Notes: generated by a model not told the origin, from the sequence alone. Positions 17,924-28,972 are shown, counted from the stretch's first letter. The stretch: DNA of 58,372 nucleotides from Deltaproteobacteria bacterium (GCA_019309485.1 JAFDGC010000003.1:70851-129222); one strand, 5' to 3'. Translations and numbers: made by a program.

Positions 17924-18211
17924 ATGAAGATCAAGCCGCTCAATGACAGGGTATTGGTAATCCGGGTCGAAGAGGACCAAAAGACCGCCGGGGGCATCAT
18001 CATCCCGGATACGGCCAAGGAAAAGCCCCAGGAAGGAAAAGTGGTGGCCGTGGGTCCCGGAAAGCCGGACAAGGACGGAAAGCGGGTTCCCCTGGAGGTG
18101 AAAAAGGGGGATCGGATCCTGTTCTCCAAGTATGCGGGAACGGACATCAAGATCGACGGCGTCGAACACGTTTTCATGAAAGAAGACGATATCCTGGGGA
18201 TTCTGGATTAA
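17924..18211 (+). CDS. groES: Co-chaperonin GroES
   Basis: This 95-aa heptameric cap of the GroEL chamber begins [29 protein letters not shown]. The mobile loop spans about residues 17-34, and the protein ends with the family's EDDILGILD. Length is normal. A strong ribosome binding site (AAAGGAGGACCGACAGAA) precedes ATG 17924. groEL starts 14 bases after its stop, the usual operon arrangement. Unlike its partner, GroES looks intact. Confidence 0.97.
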   Translation: MKIKPLNDRVLVIRVEEDQKTAGGIIIPDTAKEKPQEGKVVAVGPGKPDKDGKRVPLEVKKGDRILFSKYAGTDIKIDGVEHVFMKEDDILGILD

Positions 18212-18225
18212 GGAGGTAAACCGCC

Positions 18226-19770
18226 ATGGCTTCCAAAATGATCACATACAGCAACGCTGCAAGGGAAAAGATGCTCAAGGGGGTGATAACCCTTTCCACC
18301 GCCGTGGAAGTCACCCTTGGCCCCCGGGGGAACAACGTGGTCCTGGAAAAAACCTTCGGATCCCCCACCGTCACCAAGGACGGTGTCACCGTGGCCAAGG
18401 AGATCGAACTGGAGGATAAATTCGAAAACATGGGCGCCCAGGAAGGGCATAAACTGGTCTCGGCCGGAATCAACCCCATGGCCCTGAAACGGGGCATCGA
18501 CAAGGGGGCGGCGGCCGTCGTGGACAAACTCAAAAAGTTGTCCACACCCACCAAGGACAAAAAGGAAATCGAACAAGTGGGGACCATCTCGGCCAACAAC
18601 GACGAAACCGTGGGAAAACTCATTTCCGAGGCCATGGAAAAGGTGGGGAAAGAGGGCGTCATCACGGTGGAAGAGGCCAAGAGCATGGAGACGAGCCTGG
18701 AGATCGTGGAGGGGATGCAATTCGACCGGGGCTACATTTCTCCTTATTTTGTCACCGATGCGGAAAAAATGGAGGTGGTCCTGGAAGACCCCTACATCCT
18801 GCTCCATGAAAAAAAGATCTCCAACATGAAGGACCTGGTGCCGCTTCTGGAACAGATCTCCAAGATGGGCAAACCCCTTCTGATCGTGGCCGAGGACGTG
18901 GAAGGGGAAGCCCTGGCCACCCTCATCGTCAATAAACTCCGGGGGACCCTCAAAGCCGCCGCGGTGAAGGCCCCGGGTTTCGGAGACCGCCGGAAGGCCA
19001 TGCTCGAGGACATGGCCATCTTGACAGGCGGCCGGATGATTTCCGAGGATCTGGGGATCAAGCTGGAAAACATCAGCGTCGCGGACCTGGGCCGGTGCAA
19101 GACCGTGAAGATCGACAAGGACAACACCACCCTCGTCGACGGCGCGGGGAGCAGGAAAGACATCGAAGGCCGGGTGAAGCAGATCCGCACCCAGATCGAG
19201 GAAACCACCTCAGATTATGACCGGGAAAAGCTTCAGGAGCGCCTGGCCAAACTCATCGGAGGCGTGGCGGTCATCAATATCGGGGCGGCCACCGAGACCG
19301 AAATGAAAGAAAAAAAAGCCCGGGTGGAAGACGCCCTGAATGCCACCCGTGCCGCGGTGGAAGAAGGGATCGTCCCCGGCGGGGGGGTCGCCCTGATCCG
19401 GTGTCTGGACGCCCTTGAAAAGGTTAAGGTGACCGGCGAGGAAAAACACGGCCTGGATATCCTGAAGCGGGCCCTTCAGGAACCCCTGAGGCAGATCGCC
19501 GAGAACGCCGGCCTGGAAGGATCCGTGGTCCTCAACCGGGTCCTGGAAGGAAAAGACGACTTCGGGTTCAACGCGGCCACCGAAACGTATGAGAACCTCA
19601 TGGAATCCGGCGTCATCGATCCCACCAAGGTGGTCCGTTTCGCCCTGCAGAACGCCGTCTCCGTGGCCGGGCTCATGTTGACCACGGAAGCCCTGGTGGC
19701 GGAAAAGCCGGAAAAGAAAAAAACCCCCGACATGCCACCGGGCGGAGGCATGGACGAAGACATGTATTGA
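18226..19770 (+). CDS. groEL: Chaperonin GroEL with a 29-residue in-frame deletion removing the ATP-binding GDGTTT loop
   Basis: This 514-aa chaperonin subunit is shorter than the usual 540-550 aa. It aligns throughout with GroEL except at Gln72, where FENMGAQ runs straight into [13 protein letters not shown]. The normal residues 73-101 (E. coli numbering) are missing, including Gly86-Asp87-Gly88-Thr89-Thr90-Thr91. Asp87 coordinates Mg2+ and is needed for ATP hydrolysis, so this protein should be unable to cycle. All other blocks are normal: [48 protein letters not shown]. The tail ([11 protein letters not shown]) has only a short GGM-type end. Either a second functional groEL exists elsewhere or the 87 bases were lost in assembly. 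Confidence 0.95.
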   Translation: MASKMITYSNAAREKMLKGVITLSTAVEVTLGPRGNNVVLEKTFGSPTVTKDGVTVAKEIELEDKFENMGAQEGHKLVSAGINPMALKRGIDKGAAAVVDKLKKLSTPTKDKKEIEQVGTISANNDETVGKLISEAMEKVGKEGVITVEEAKSMETSLEIVEGMQFDRGYISPYFVTDAEKMEVVLEDPYILLHEKKISNMKDLVPLLEQISKMGKPLLIVAEDVEGEALATLIVNKLRGTLKAAAVKAPGFGDRRKAMLEDMAILTGGRMISEDLGIKLENISVADLGRCKTVKIDKDNTTLVDGAGSRKDIEGRVKQIRTQIEETTSDYDREKLQERLAKLIGGVAVINIGAATETEMKEKKARVEDALNATRAAVEEGIVPGGGVALIRCLDALEKVKVTGEEKHGLDILKRALQEPLRQIAENAGLEGSVVLNRVLEGKDDFGFNAATETYENLMESGVIDPTKVVRFALQNAVSVAGLMLTTEALVAEKPEKKKTPDMPPGGGMDEDMY

Positions 19771-19781
19771 TCACCCGCAAC

Positions 19782-19831
19782 CCGGGCATCCCTGCGGCCG
19801 CTGCGGCCGCTGCCGGGGTGCCCGGTTTTTT
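19782..19831 (+). terminator. Intrinsic terminator after groEL
   Basis: CCGGGCATCC pairs with GGGGTGCCCGG around a GCGGCCGC-rich loop, followed by TTTTTT (19825-19830 region). The next gene's ribosome binding site (TAGGAGGT) begins immediately after the T-run, so some readthrough into the NEW3 operon is possible. Confidence 0.8.
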
Positions 19832-19844
19832 AGGAGGTACGCCG

Positions 19845-21059
19845 ATGAGACGCCGAACATGGGCCGCACCGTTAATCATTGGGCTGGCGGTATTTTCCCT
19901 GATCCTCTCCTTCGTCCCGGCAACCGCCGCCGCCACGGATGAAGATAAAACGCCCGAGCGGGACATCATGATGTCCGCGGAGTATCCAGGGGTTGTGGTC
20001 CCCAAGGGAGAAGAGGTCAGCATGGATCTCATCTTCAATAACCGGGGACGCAAAGGGGAAGACGTGGCTGTCTGGGTCTCGGAAACCCCCGACGGCTGGA
20101 AGGCCAAAATCAAGACCTACCGGTTCACCATCACCGGTGTCCATGTGCCCCCCGATGACACCAAGCGGGTGACCTTCGAAGCGATCCCGGAGGAAAAGAC
20201 CGGCCACGGCGATTACCGGTTTCGCGTGGAGGCCAAGACGCAGGATGGCCGATTCCGAATGGCCCGGGACATCCGTGTGACGGTGACCGAAGAAACAGAA
20301 GCCGACACTGAAGATCGGGGCGTCAAACTCACCACCTCCTATCCGGAAATCCAGGGGCCTTCGGATGCGCGGTTTGAATTCTCCCTGGAAATGGAGAGCA
20401 AGCTGGACAAAGATGCAGTCTTCAATCTCTTTGCCCAGGGTCCCAACGGCTGGGATATCAACTTCAAGCCCGCCTATGAATCCAAATACATCACGGGTGT
20501 TCGGATGAAAGCCAACCAGAGCAAGACCCTGGCCGTGGAGGTCAAGCCCGCCGTCAATGCAAAGGCCGGAGAATACCCCGTGTTGATCCGGGTGAGTTCC
20601 GGCGACGCCAAGGCCGAAGCACAACTCAGGGTGATCCTCACCGGCACCTATGGTTTGGAAGTGGGGACCCTCGACGGGCTTTTGTCCCTCGATGCCCGAC
20701 AGGGAAAACCCTCCAACGTCTCCTTTTACGTCAAAAACACCGGGTCCGCCGCCAACCACGACATCAAATTTCTCTCCTTCAAGCCCGAAAACTGGAAAGT
20801 GGAATTCACGCCCGAGCGCATCGACATCATCGAACCCGGCGAACTGAAGCAGGTGGAGGTGGTCATTACCCCTTACGAAGAGGCCCTGGTGGGGGATTAC
20901 TCGGTGAGTGTCACCGTGGAAGGCGAAAAAGCCACCAAATCCATTGAATTTCGAACGACCGTAAAGGCATCGGCCGCCTGGGGATGGATCGGCATCGGCA
21001 TCATCGTCCTCGTGATCGTCGGCCTTTTCGGGTTGTTCCGGATGTTGGGAAGACGGTGA
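19845..21059 (+). CDS. Exported NEW3-domain protein of an ABC-2 exporter operon
   Basis: This 404-aa protein has an N-terminal signal peptide (RTWAAPLIIGLAVFSLILSF, to about residue 31). Two or three beta-sandwich repeats of the NEW3/COG1470 type follow (GEEVSMDLIFNNRGRKGEDVAVWV, LFAQGPNGWDINFKP, SFYVKNTGSAANHDIKF). A C-terminal membrane anchor (GIGIIVLVIVGLFGLF) ends in RMLGRR. The bulk should face the periplasm, anchored in the inner membrane. The start at 19845 has GGAGGT upstream; the longer in-frame reading runs through the terminator. It is followed after one base by an ABC ATPase, so it is probably a substrate-handling partner of the exporter. Confidence 0.85.
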   Translation: MRRRTWAAPLIIGLAVFSLILSFVPATAAATDEDKTPERDIMMSAEYPGVVVPKGEEVSMDLIFNNRGRKGEDVAVWVSETPDGWKAKIKTYRFTITGVHVPPDDTKRVTFEAIPEEKTGHGDYRFRVEAKTQDGRFRMARDIRVTVTEETEADTEDRGVKLTTSYPEIQGPSDARFEFSLEMESKLDKDAVFNLFAQGPNGWDINFKPAYESKYITGVRMKANQSKTLAVEVKPAVNAKAGEYPVLIRVSSGDAKAEAQLRVILTGTYGLEVGTLDGLLSLDARQGKPSNVSFYVKNTGSAANHDIKFLSFKPENWKVEFTPERIDIIEPGELKQVEVVITPYEEALVGDYSVSVTVEGEKATKSIEFRTTVKASAAWGWIGIGIIVLVIVGLFGLFRMLGRR

Positions 21060-21060
21060 A

Positions 21061-21813
21061 ATGAATCGAGAGGCTGTGATCGTAACCGAGGAATTGACCA
21101 AGATCTACGGGGGGCAGACCGCGGTGGACCGGCTGAACCTCAATATTTTGGAAGGGGAGATTTTCGGTTTTTTAGGACCCAACGGGGCCGGGAAAACCAC
21201 CGCCATTCTCATGCTCATGGGCCTCACCGAACCCACGAACGGACGCGCCAGGGTCCTCGGCCTCGACCCGGCCCGGAACCCCATACAAATCAAGGCGAAG
21301 GTAGGGTATCTCCAGGAGAACATGGGGTTCTATCCGGATCTGACCGCCCGGCAGATGCTCCGCTTCATCGCCGCATTGAACGACATTCCCACGGAGAGCG
21401 CGGACGACCGGATCGACCACGCCCTGGATGCCGTGGGCCTGGCCGAGGAAGAAAGAAAAAAAATCGGCGCCTATTCCAGGGGGATGCGGCAGCGCCTGGG
21501 GCTGGCGGAACTGCTGATCAAGGATTCGAAAATCGCGTTTTTGGATGAACCAACCCTCGGCCTGGACCCGGATGCCACGAACCGGATGATTTCCCTCATC
21601 GAAACGCTGAACCGTGAAAGACGCATGACCATTATGATTTCCAGTCACCTCCTTCCGCAAATCCAGCGGATCTGCCACCGGGTGGGAATCATGATCAAGG
21701 GGAAAATGGTGGCCCAGGGGCCCATGGAAAAGCTGGCCCGGGAAAAGTTCGGTGTGGGGAAAGAAACCTATACGCTGGAAGAAATTTACATGAAATATTT
21801 TCAGGAGAGTTGA
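21061..21813 (+). CDS. ABC-2 type transporter ATP-binding protein
   Basis: This 250-aa ATPase has Walker A GPNGAGKT (about residues 40-47), signature YSRGMRQRLGLAEL, Walker B IAFLDEPTLGLDP and the switch His in SSHLLPQ. It belongs to the CcmA/NatA-like group that energises ABC-2 exporters. It is tightly packed between the NEW3 protein and the permease gene (3 bases before the permease GTG), so the three form one exporter. Substrate unknown. Confidence 0.93.
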   Translation: MNREAVIVTEELTKIYGGQTAVDRLNLNILEGEIFGFLGPNGAGKTTAILMLMGLTEPTNGRARVLGLDPARNPIQIKAKVGYLQENMGFYPDLTARQMLRFIAALNDIPTESADDRIDHALDAVGLAEEERKKIGAYSRGMRQRLGLAELLIKDSKIAFLDEPTLGLDPDATNRMISLIETLNRERRMTIMISSHLLPQIQRICHRVGIMIKGKMVAQGPMEKLAREKFGVGKETYTLEEIYMKYFQES

Positions 21814-21816
21814 ACC

Positions 21817-22773
21817 GTGAAAGGCCTCCGGGTGATTATTCTAAAAGAACTGTCGGATCACTTCAGCAGCTATCGTTTCCTCATCCTGTTCGCCCTCATC
21901 ACCATGGTGAGTCTCATCACCGTGTACATGGTGGGACTGAATATCCGGAATGAACTGGCAGGGATCGCCAAGCCCCGGTTTGTCTTTTTAATGCTTTTCA
22001 CGTCTCCGGGGGCGTTGTTTTCCCTGGTCCAGTTCGTCGCCTTTTTCGGGCCCCTGGTGGGACTGATGTTGGGGTTCGATGCCATCAATCGGGAGCGCAA
22101 CCAGGGAACACTGAGCAAGCTGCTATCCCAGCCCATCCATCGGGATGTGGTCGTCAACGGAAAATTTCTTGCCGGCGTCATTTTGATCACCGTCATGATG
22201 GCCTCCATCCTTCTTTTCATCGCCGGGTTGGGGCTTTTGGTGGTCGGGATCGTCCCGGGGTCCGAAGAAGTCTTGAGAATGATGATCTATCTTCTCGTCA
22301 GCATCATCTATATCGCCTTCTGGCTGGGCGTGGCCATGCTCTTTTCCATCCTGTTCCGCAGTACAGCCACGTCGGCCCTGGCGGCCCTGGCAGTATGGAT
22401 CTTTTTTTCCTTTTTCATCACATTGGGCGCATCGGTGCTGGCCAACGCCCTGGCGGACAGGGGGGGTGCCGAAACCGCGGAATCGTTGATCAAAAAAGCC
22501 GGGATCGTCAAAGCCGTCACCCTCCTTTCCCCCATGGAGCTTTACACGGACGCCACGGCAACGGTCATCGATCCCCGGCGGAAATCCGCCCGTTCGGTCA
22601 TTGCCTTGGGCCCCATGGAACAGATCTCCATGTCCCGCTTTTCCGGGCCCCTCGCCCTGAGTCAGAGTATTCTGGTGGTGGCCCCCCACTTGATCTTTCT
22701 GGTTGCGTTGACTCTGATCTGTTTCGCCGTTTCATACACCGTCTTCATGAAGCAAGAAATCCGTTCCATATGA
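21817..22773 (+). CDS. ABC-2 type transporter permease
   Basis: This 318-aa integral membrane protein starts at GTG and has about six hydrophobic segments. The conserved ABC-2 region is FGPLVGLMLGFDAINRERNQGTLSKLLSQPIHR, in which the ERNQGTL segment contacts the ATPase. A long periplasmic loop (about residues 215-275) precedes the last helix. It resembles NosY/GldF-like permeases. It is the third gene of the NEW3 exporter operon. Confidence 0.9.
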   Translation: MKGLRVIILKELSDHFSSYRFLILFALITMVSLITVYMVGLNIRNELAGIAKPRFVFLMLFTSPGALFSLVQFVAFFGPLVGLMLGFDAINRERNQGTLSKLLSQPIHRDVVVNGKFLAGVILITVMMASILLFIAGLGLLVVGIVPGSEEVLRMMIYLLVSIIYIAFWLGVAMLFSILFRSTATSALAALAVWIFFSFFITLGASVLANALADRGGAETAESLIKKAGIVKAVTLLSPMELYTDATATVIDPRRKSARSVIALGPMEQISMSRFSGPLALSQSILVVAPHLIFLVALTLICFAVSYTVFMKQEIRSI

Positions 22774-22848
22774 AAAAAGGCCTTGTACTTTTCCTTCCGG
22801 CGGCCTACAACGCGATCCGACATCGTCTGTTTTTTTAAGGGAGCGATC

Positions 22849-23709
22849 TTGCAAAAACCGATTCCAAATGCCGTCCGGGACCTTTTTCTTTTTCTTATCG
22901 CTTTTTTGGGCTTTTTCGCCACCCCGGTTTTCGCACAACACCCGTTTGATCTCATCGAAAAAACACAGCGCGGAAAAATCAACTGGTCCCGATTCACGGT
23001 GCAAGCCACAGGGACGGGAACGCTGACCCAAAAACAAAACGAAAACGCGTCTGCGCTCACCCTCTCGGCGGCCAAGGACGCGGCCCGAAAAAACATCCTT
23101 TCCACCCTCGAACATCTTCGTTTGGCCCATCACCGGACCGTCTTCCAGATTTTGGAAAAAAACCGCCGAATCACGGAAGAAATTGAAAAGATTCTACAAA
23201 ACGCCCGTGTAATCGCCCAGGAGTACCTTTCGGACAAAACCGCCAGGGTGGTCATGGAGCTGAGCCTCCTCGGGGCCTTTTCCCAACTCATCCTCCCTGC
23301 GGAACTCAAACAGATCGAATCCGTAAAGCCCATCGTCCCCCCGGAAGAGACCCCGGCACCCTTCACCGGCCTCATCGTCGATGCCGCGGGGATCCCGATG
23401 AAACCGGCACTGGTCCCAAAAATCGTCGATGAAAGCGGAAAAGAAGTCTTCGGATCCGCCTTCGCCAGCCGGGATTCGGCGGTGCAACAAGGCATGTGCC
23501 GCTGGGTGGTGGACGTGGCCGCGGCCCGCCAGGTCCCACGTGTTGGGACTCGGCCCTTGGTGGTCAAAGGGCTGAAAATCCGTGACGGAGAGGAAACCAC
23601 CATTGTCATCAGCACCGCGGATGCGGCACGGCTGAAAAGCGCATCGGAGCATCTCCAATTGCTCCGCAAATGCGCCGTGGCCATTGCCATCGGCCCCGGA
23701 ATGCATTAA
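22849..23709 (+). CDS. Secreted protein with LPP20-like N-terminal domain
   Basis: This 286-aa protein probably starts at TTG 22849 (ribosome binding site AAGGGAG). It has a signal peptide (NAVRDLFLFLIAFLGFFATPVFA). The segment FTVQATGTGTLTQKQNENAS...AAKDAARKNIL resembles the LPP20 family seen in periplasmic and outer-membrane-associated proteins. The C-terminal part (TGLIVDAAGIPMKPALVPKIVDESGKEVFG) recurs in proteins of that type. An in-frame reading from 22783 has no signal peptide at its start. It lies 75 bases after the permease gene and 9 bases before a TPR lipoprotein. Function unknown. Confidence 0.65.
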   Translation: MQKPIPNAVRDLFLFLIAFLGFFATPVFAQHPFDLIEKTQRGKINWSRFTVQATGTGTLTQKQNENASALTLSAAKDAARKNILSTLEHLRLAHHRTVFQILEKNRRITEEIEKILQNARVIAQEYLSDKTARVVMELSLLGAFSQLILPAELKQIESVKPIVPPEETPAPFTGLIVDAAGIPMKPALVPKIVDESGKEVFGSAFASRDSAVQQGMCRWVVDVAAARQVPRVGTRPLVVKGLKIRDGEETTIVISTADAARLKSASEHLQLLRKCAVAIAIGPGMH

Positions 23710-23718
23710 GGAGATCCC

Positions 23719-24318
23719 ATGAAGCGGATGATCAAAACCGGCATGGTCGCGATGCTCGCCGGAATTTCACTTCTGGCGTGCACCTCCCGGATGGCCGCCC
23801 CCAAACCCCGGTTGGGTTCTCCCGTGCATCATGCGGAAAACGGATTCATCCTGCTCGATATGGAAAAAATCGACGCCGCTTTCCGGGAATTCAAGATGGC
23901 CACGGAAATCGATCCGGGATATTCGGCCGCCTATCTGGGGATGGGCCTGGTTCACGCCTTTCGGGGAGAATACGCTAAAGGGCGCATCGCCCTGGAGACC
24001 GCATACCTGAACGCCGCCGACCGGAACCAGCAAGTCGCCGCCCTTGCCGGATTGATCCGTTTTTACACCATAGGGAACATGCGAATCAAATCCGAATGGC
24101 TGTCTGAAGCCGAACAGGCCTTCCAACGGGCCCAGACCCTCGATCCCGAGGCGCCGGCCCCCCATTTTTACATGGGGGTGGCGTACAAAAAGGCCGGACG
24201 CTACGATGCGGCCGAAAAAGCCTTTATCCGGGTCTTTGAGATCGGAAAAGGGTTTGTGGAAGCCGCCGACCGGGAATACACGGCACTGCAAAGACTCAAG
24301 GTCACCCTTCCCCGGTGA
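23719..24318 (+). CDS. TPR-repeat lipoprotein
   Basis: This 199-aa protein carries a lipobox (ISLLAC, lipid-modified Cys about residue 21) after a short signal peptide. Tetratricopeptide-like helices follow: FREFKMATEIDPGYSAAYLGMGLVHAF, and later APHFYMGVAYKKAGRYDAAEKAFIRVFE. It is expected to be a periplasm-facing scaffold, perhaps with the preceding LPP20-like protein (9-base gap). A weak terminator overlaps its stop codon. Confidence 0.8.
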   Translation: MKRMIKTGMVAMLAGISLLACTSRMAAPKPRLGSPVHHAENGFILLDMEKIDAAFREFKMATEIDPGYSAAYLGMGLVHAFRGEYAKGRIALETAYLNAADRNQQVAALAGLIRFYTIGNMRIKSEWLSEAEQAFQRAQTLDPEAPAPHFYMGVAYKKAGRYDAAEKAFIRVFEIGKGFVEAADREYTALQRLKVTLPR

Positions 24319-24324
24319 TTTTTT
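24302..24324 (+). terminator. Short terminator overlapping the TPR lipoprotein stop
   Basis: TCACC (24302-24306) pairs with GGTGA (24314-24318, containing the stop TGA) and is followed by six T. The stem is short; it sits between convergent genes. Confidence 0.4.
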
Positions 24325-24342
24325 CCCCTTCCCTTTGCCAGA

Positions 24343-25729
<1,387 letters not shown>

Positions 25730-25745
25730 GAGCGTCATTCACCGG

Positions 25746-26912
25746 CTAGATGCCGGCTTTTTCCCGCAGCACGTCCGCCATGTTCGTCGCTTCCCATGTA
25801 AATTCGGGCTCGTTTCTTCCGAAATGGCCGTACGCTGCGGTCTTCCGATAGATGGGTCGCAGCAGATCGAGATACTCGATGATGGCGGCAGGCCGGAAGT
25901 CGAAGAGCTCCCGAACGATCTCTTCGATGTGGCGCTTGGGGATTTTTCCGGTCCCCATGGGATCCACCATCACCGACACCGGTTGTGCCACGCCGATGGC
26001 GTAGGCCACCTGGATTTCGCACTTTTTGGCCAAACCCGCGGCCACGATATTCTTGGCCACATGCCGGCCCATATAAGAAGCGCTCCGGTCCACCTTGGAC
26101 GGGTCTTTTCCGGAAAAGCACCCGCCGCCGTGGCTCCCCTGGCCCCCGTAGGTGTCCACGATGATCTTGCGTCCCGTGACGCCGCAATCCCCCATGGGAC
26201 CGCCCACAACGAACCGTCCCGTGGCATTGATGAAATATTTGGTGTCCCCGTCCCGCATTTCCCTGGGAATCACCTTCTTAATGACCTCTTCGATGATGGC
26301 CTCCCGCAGTTCTTCGTAACCCACGTCGGGTTTGTGCTGGGCCGCCACCACCACCGTATCCACCCGCTTGGGGGTCCCGTTTTCATACTCGATGGTGACC
26401 TGGGACTTGCCGTCGGGTCTTAGAAAGTCAAGGGCACCGCTTTTCCGCACCGATGTCAGGCGGCGGCAGATTTTATGCGCATAGATGATGGGCATGGGCA
26501 TGAGCTCCGGAGTCTCGTCCGTGGCGAATCCAAACATGAGACCCTGATCGCCGGCCCCCTGCTCCTTAAACAACCCTTTCCCGTTGACGCCCATGGCGAT
26601 GTCCGGAGACTGCCGGTCGATACTGGTGACCACGGCGCAGGTCTGCCAGTCGAATCCCATCTGGGAGGAATGGTAGCCGATGTCTCGGATTGTCTCCCGA
26701 ACGATCTGGGGCATGTCCACGTAACATTCCGTGGTAATTTCTCCTGCAATGAATGCCAAACCGGTGGTCACCAGGGTCTCGCAGGCCACCCGGCAATTCC
26801 TGTCCTGGGCCATGATGCTGTCCAGCACGGCATCGGAAATGGAATCCGCCACTTTGTCCGGATGCCCCTCTGTCACGGATTCCGAGGTAAACAGATACAT
26901 TTCTTTTTCCAT
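25746..26912 (-). CDS. metK: S-adenosylmethionine synthetase
   Basis: This enzyme of about 388 aa makes SAM from methionine and ATP. Family blocks seen: [24 protein letters not shown], the [16 protein letters not shown] hexapeptide region, [21 protein letters not shown] and [23 protein letters not shown] with the P-loop-like GGGxFSGKD. ATG 26912 has AAAAGGAGATCGTGT upstream. A near-consensus promoter lies about 180 bases ahead, with a REP-like repeat in the leader. No SAM riboswitch was recognised. Confidence 0.97.
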   Translation of the reverse strand: MEKEMYLFTSESVTEGHPDKVADSISDAVLDSIMAQDRNCRVACETLVTTGLAFIAGEITTECYVDMPQIVRETIRDIGYHSSQMGFDWQTCAVVTSIDRQSPDIAMGVNGKGLFKEQGAGDQGLMFGFATDETPELMPMPIIYAHKICRRLTSVRKSGALDFLRPDGKSQVTIEYENGTPKRVDTVVVAAQHKPDVGYEELREAIIEEVIKKVIPREMRDGDTKYFINATGRFVVGGPMGDCGVTGRKIIVDTYGGQGSHGGGCFSGKDPSKVDRSASYMGRHVAKNIVAAGLAKKCEIQVAYAIGVAQPVSVMVDPMGTGKIPKRHIEEIVRELFDFRPAAIIEYLDLLRPIYRKTAAYGHFGRNEPEFTWEATNMADVLREKAGI

Positions 26913-26971
26913 ACACGATCTCCTTTTCAAATCACCTTATCACAAGTGCAATATTCGTCAGGTCCCAGGTT

Positions 26972-27055
26972 TTGAACCGCAACAGCGAGCGAATTCCCCT
27001 TGGCTTACTGCACGGTGAAGTCTCCCCGCTGCTCGTTGGAGCGAACTTGATGCCC
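26972..27055. repeat. REP-like palindromic intergenic repeat, copy 2
   Basis: It shares the exact start TTGAACCGCAACAGCGAGCG with the copy at 15369, then continues AATTCCCC and a degenerated GC-rich part with CTCCCCGCTGCTCGTTGGAGCGAAC. It lies in the metK leader, downstream of the promoter at 27092-27120, so it is transcribed. Confidence 0.55.
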
Positions 27056-27091
27056 GCCTCCTGCCATTGGAAGCAAAATCATAAACTGATA

Positions 27092-27120
27092 TTTATAGCC
27101 CATATGGCTTCTTTTGTCAA
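27092..27120 (-). promoter_or_regulatory. metK promoter (near consensus)
   Basis: On the minus strand TTGACA (27120-27115), exactly 17 bases, then TATAAA (27097-27092): one of the best sigma-70 matches in the window. The transcription start would be near 27085. This is the main content, besides the REP, of the 305-base gap between the antiporter cluster and metK. Confidence 0.8.
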
Positions 27121-27217
27121 ATCGGGGAAATCGGTTTCGCCAGGAAGAAAAAGCGGTTTACGGGAAACCTTGGAGGATTCCGTCGCATGCAAAACGGTAA
27201 AAAGACCGGAGAAGTTG

Positions 27218-28972
27218 CTAGAGGTGCCTTGCGATGAAAAAGACGAACAAGATGAGAGCGGCCAAGATCCCCGCCCCCGCCAGGGAGGGATTGAGGGCGG
27301 CCTCTGTTTCGGGATTGCGGAGCGTGTGCACGATCCGATCCGCTGCCCGTTCCCCAATTCGGTCCAGACAGGCCCCCATCCTTTGGAGGGGGCCTGTGCA
27401 AAACCGAAGGAGATAATCTCCTGGAATCCGTACCAGCCAATCCGTATCCAAAACATAACCCGGATAACCCTTCACCAGTTTCCGCAGCACCCAGAATCCC
27501 AAAAAGGTGAAAATGAACATCTGGGTGATGGAAAAGACCCGGGTCAGCGTGAAGGGGACAAATTCCACCGGATAGGGGAGCATGTCATAGAGAATCTTTG
27601 GGTAAACCCCTAAAAAGATGCACAAAAAGGCCAAAATGCCCATGGCGGCAAGCATGTGGACCGGCGTGTTGACCGCCGAATCTTTTAACCGAAAGCGGAC
27701 TTCCGGGGGCGGTTCGGTCCTTCCCTGGAGCCAGATGTTCCAGGGAAGCTTCAGCCCGGTGTGCAAAAAAGTCCCCACCGTGGCACCCTCCAAAAGGAGG
27801 TAAATGGGGCGGTTGTGGATCAATTCGGCCGCTTCGATGGTCATCGTTTTGCTGACGAACCCGTTGAACAGCGGGAATCCGGATATGGAAAATCCACCCA
27901 CCATATACAGCCAGAACGAAATGGGCATATATTTGTATAATCCGCCCAACCGGTCGAATTTGGCCGTCCCGGCCACCACCAGGGCGCAACCGGCCCCCAT
28001 GTAAAGCAGGGCGTTGTAGATGATATGGCACAAGGCATGGGAGGCGGCCCCATTCAGCCCCATGTGGGTCCCCATACCGACGCCGGCCACCATGTACCCG
28101 ATTTGGGAGATGATATGATAAGAGCAAAGCCGCCGTCCGTCGTTTTCCAACACGGCCAGAAACAACGCAAAGACGGCCTGGATGGCACCCATCCACATGA
28201 GCAGGGGCACCCCGGGAAACGTGAGGATGAGACAGAAAATGGCGGTTTTGGTTGTATAGGCGGTCATATAGATGGATCCGCTGGGGGTGGCCTCGGAATA
28301 CGAATCCGACAGCCATGAATGAAACGGCGTGGTGGCGGCATTGATGACAAACCCCAGGATCATCAGATGGTATCCCAGGTATTGACTCCCCCATCCCCAC
28401 GGCATGAGACCGAACTCCAGGGATCCGGTGGCGTGGATGTGCATCAGGATCCCGGCCAGGATGCACACCCCGCTGAAATGATGCCACAACACATACCGGA
28501 TCGCCGCTCCCATGGCTTTTTTCGTCCCCCGGAAGAGCAAAAGGAAAAAGGGTGCCCAGGACATGATCTCCAGGCAAAAAAACAGGGTCAGCAGATCCCC
28601 GGCAAAGACCGCGCCCAGGGCACTGCCCACATAGATCATGGCGGCCGTGTGCTCCCAGTCGTTCTTCACGCCGAGGGCGTAAATGTTCATGCAAAAGGCC
28701 GCCACGACATAGACATAGGCAAAAAGAAGGCTCAGGTTATGAATGCGCACCGGATGCAGTGTGTAATCCAAAAAGGGCAGGGAAAAGGGACGAAAGGATT
28801 CCGGAAACGCCGGGATCGCGCCGAACATCCCGGAAGACGTCAGGACCAGGAGGGCCAGCCCCGCCAGAGGCAGCATCAGAAAATAGGCCTGTTTCACGAT
28901 ACGCCACGGGATGAAGGGGATCAACAGCCCCCCGAGGGCGATCACTATTCCGGGATGCACCCATGCCATCAT
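27218..28972 (-). CDS. Proton/sodium antiporter-like membrane subunit (MrpD/NuoL family), third copy
   Basis: This protein of about 584 aa has many membrane helices and belongs to the complex I/Mrp antiporter family. Seen: LFFCLEIMSWAPFFLLLFRGTKKA (conserved helix with Glu), FHSWLSDSYSEATPSGSIYMTAYTTK (quinol-oxidoreductase-type motif with channel lysine) and YHIISQIGYMVAGVGMG. A C-terminal extension follows, with a long polar stretch (YPGYVLDTDWLVRIPGDYL). The ATG at 28972 overlaps the preceding small gene (ATGA); a longer reading would overlap it entirely. It is the last gene of the ten-gene antiporter cluster. Confidence 0.9.
   Translation of the reverse strand: MMAWVHPGIVIALGGLLIPFIPWRIVKQAYFLMLPLAGLALLVLTSSGMFGAIPAFPESFRPFSLPFLDYTLHPVRIHNLSLLFAYVYVVAAFCMNIYALGVKNDWEHTAAMIYVGSALGAVFAGDLLTLFFCLEIMSWAPFFLLLFRGTKKAMGAAIRYVLWHHFSGVCILAGILMHIHATGSLEFGLMPWGWGSQYLGYHLMILGFVINAATTPFHSWLSDSYSEATPSGSIYMTAYTTKTAIFCLILTFPGVPLLMWMGAIQAVFALFLAVLENDGRRLCSYHIISQIGYMVAGVGMGTHMGLNGAASHALCHIIYNALLYMGAGCALVVAGTAKFDRLGGLYKYMPISFWLYMVGGFSISGFPLFNGFVSKTMTIEAAELIHNRPIYLLLEGATVGTFLHTGLKLPWNIWLQGRTEPPPEVRFRLKDSAVNTPVHMLAAMGILAFLCIFLGVYPKILYDMLPYPVEFVPFTLTRVFSITQMFIFTFLGFWVLRKLVKGYPGYVLDTDWLVRIPGDYLLRFCTGPLQRMGACLDRIGERAADRIVHTLRNPETEAALNPSLAGAGILAALILFVFFIARHL

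Noticed and set aside
26913-27120. SAM riboswitch in the metK leader, or SAH riboswitch before ahcY
   Set aside because: The metK leader is mostly a REP-like repeat and the ahcY leader is repeat R1; no conserved riboswitch core could be recognised by eye. A covariance search would settle it.
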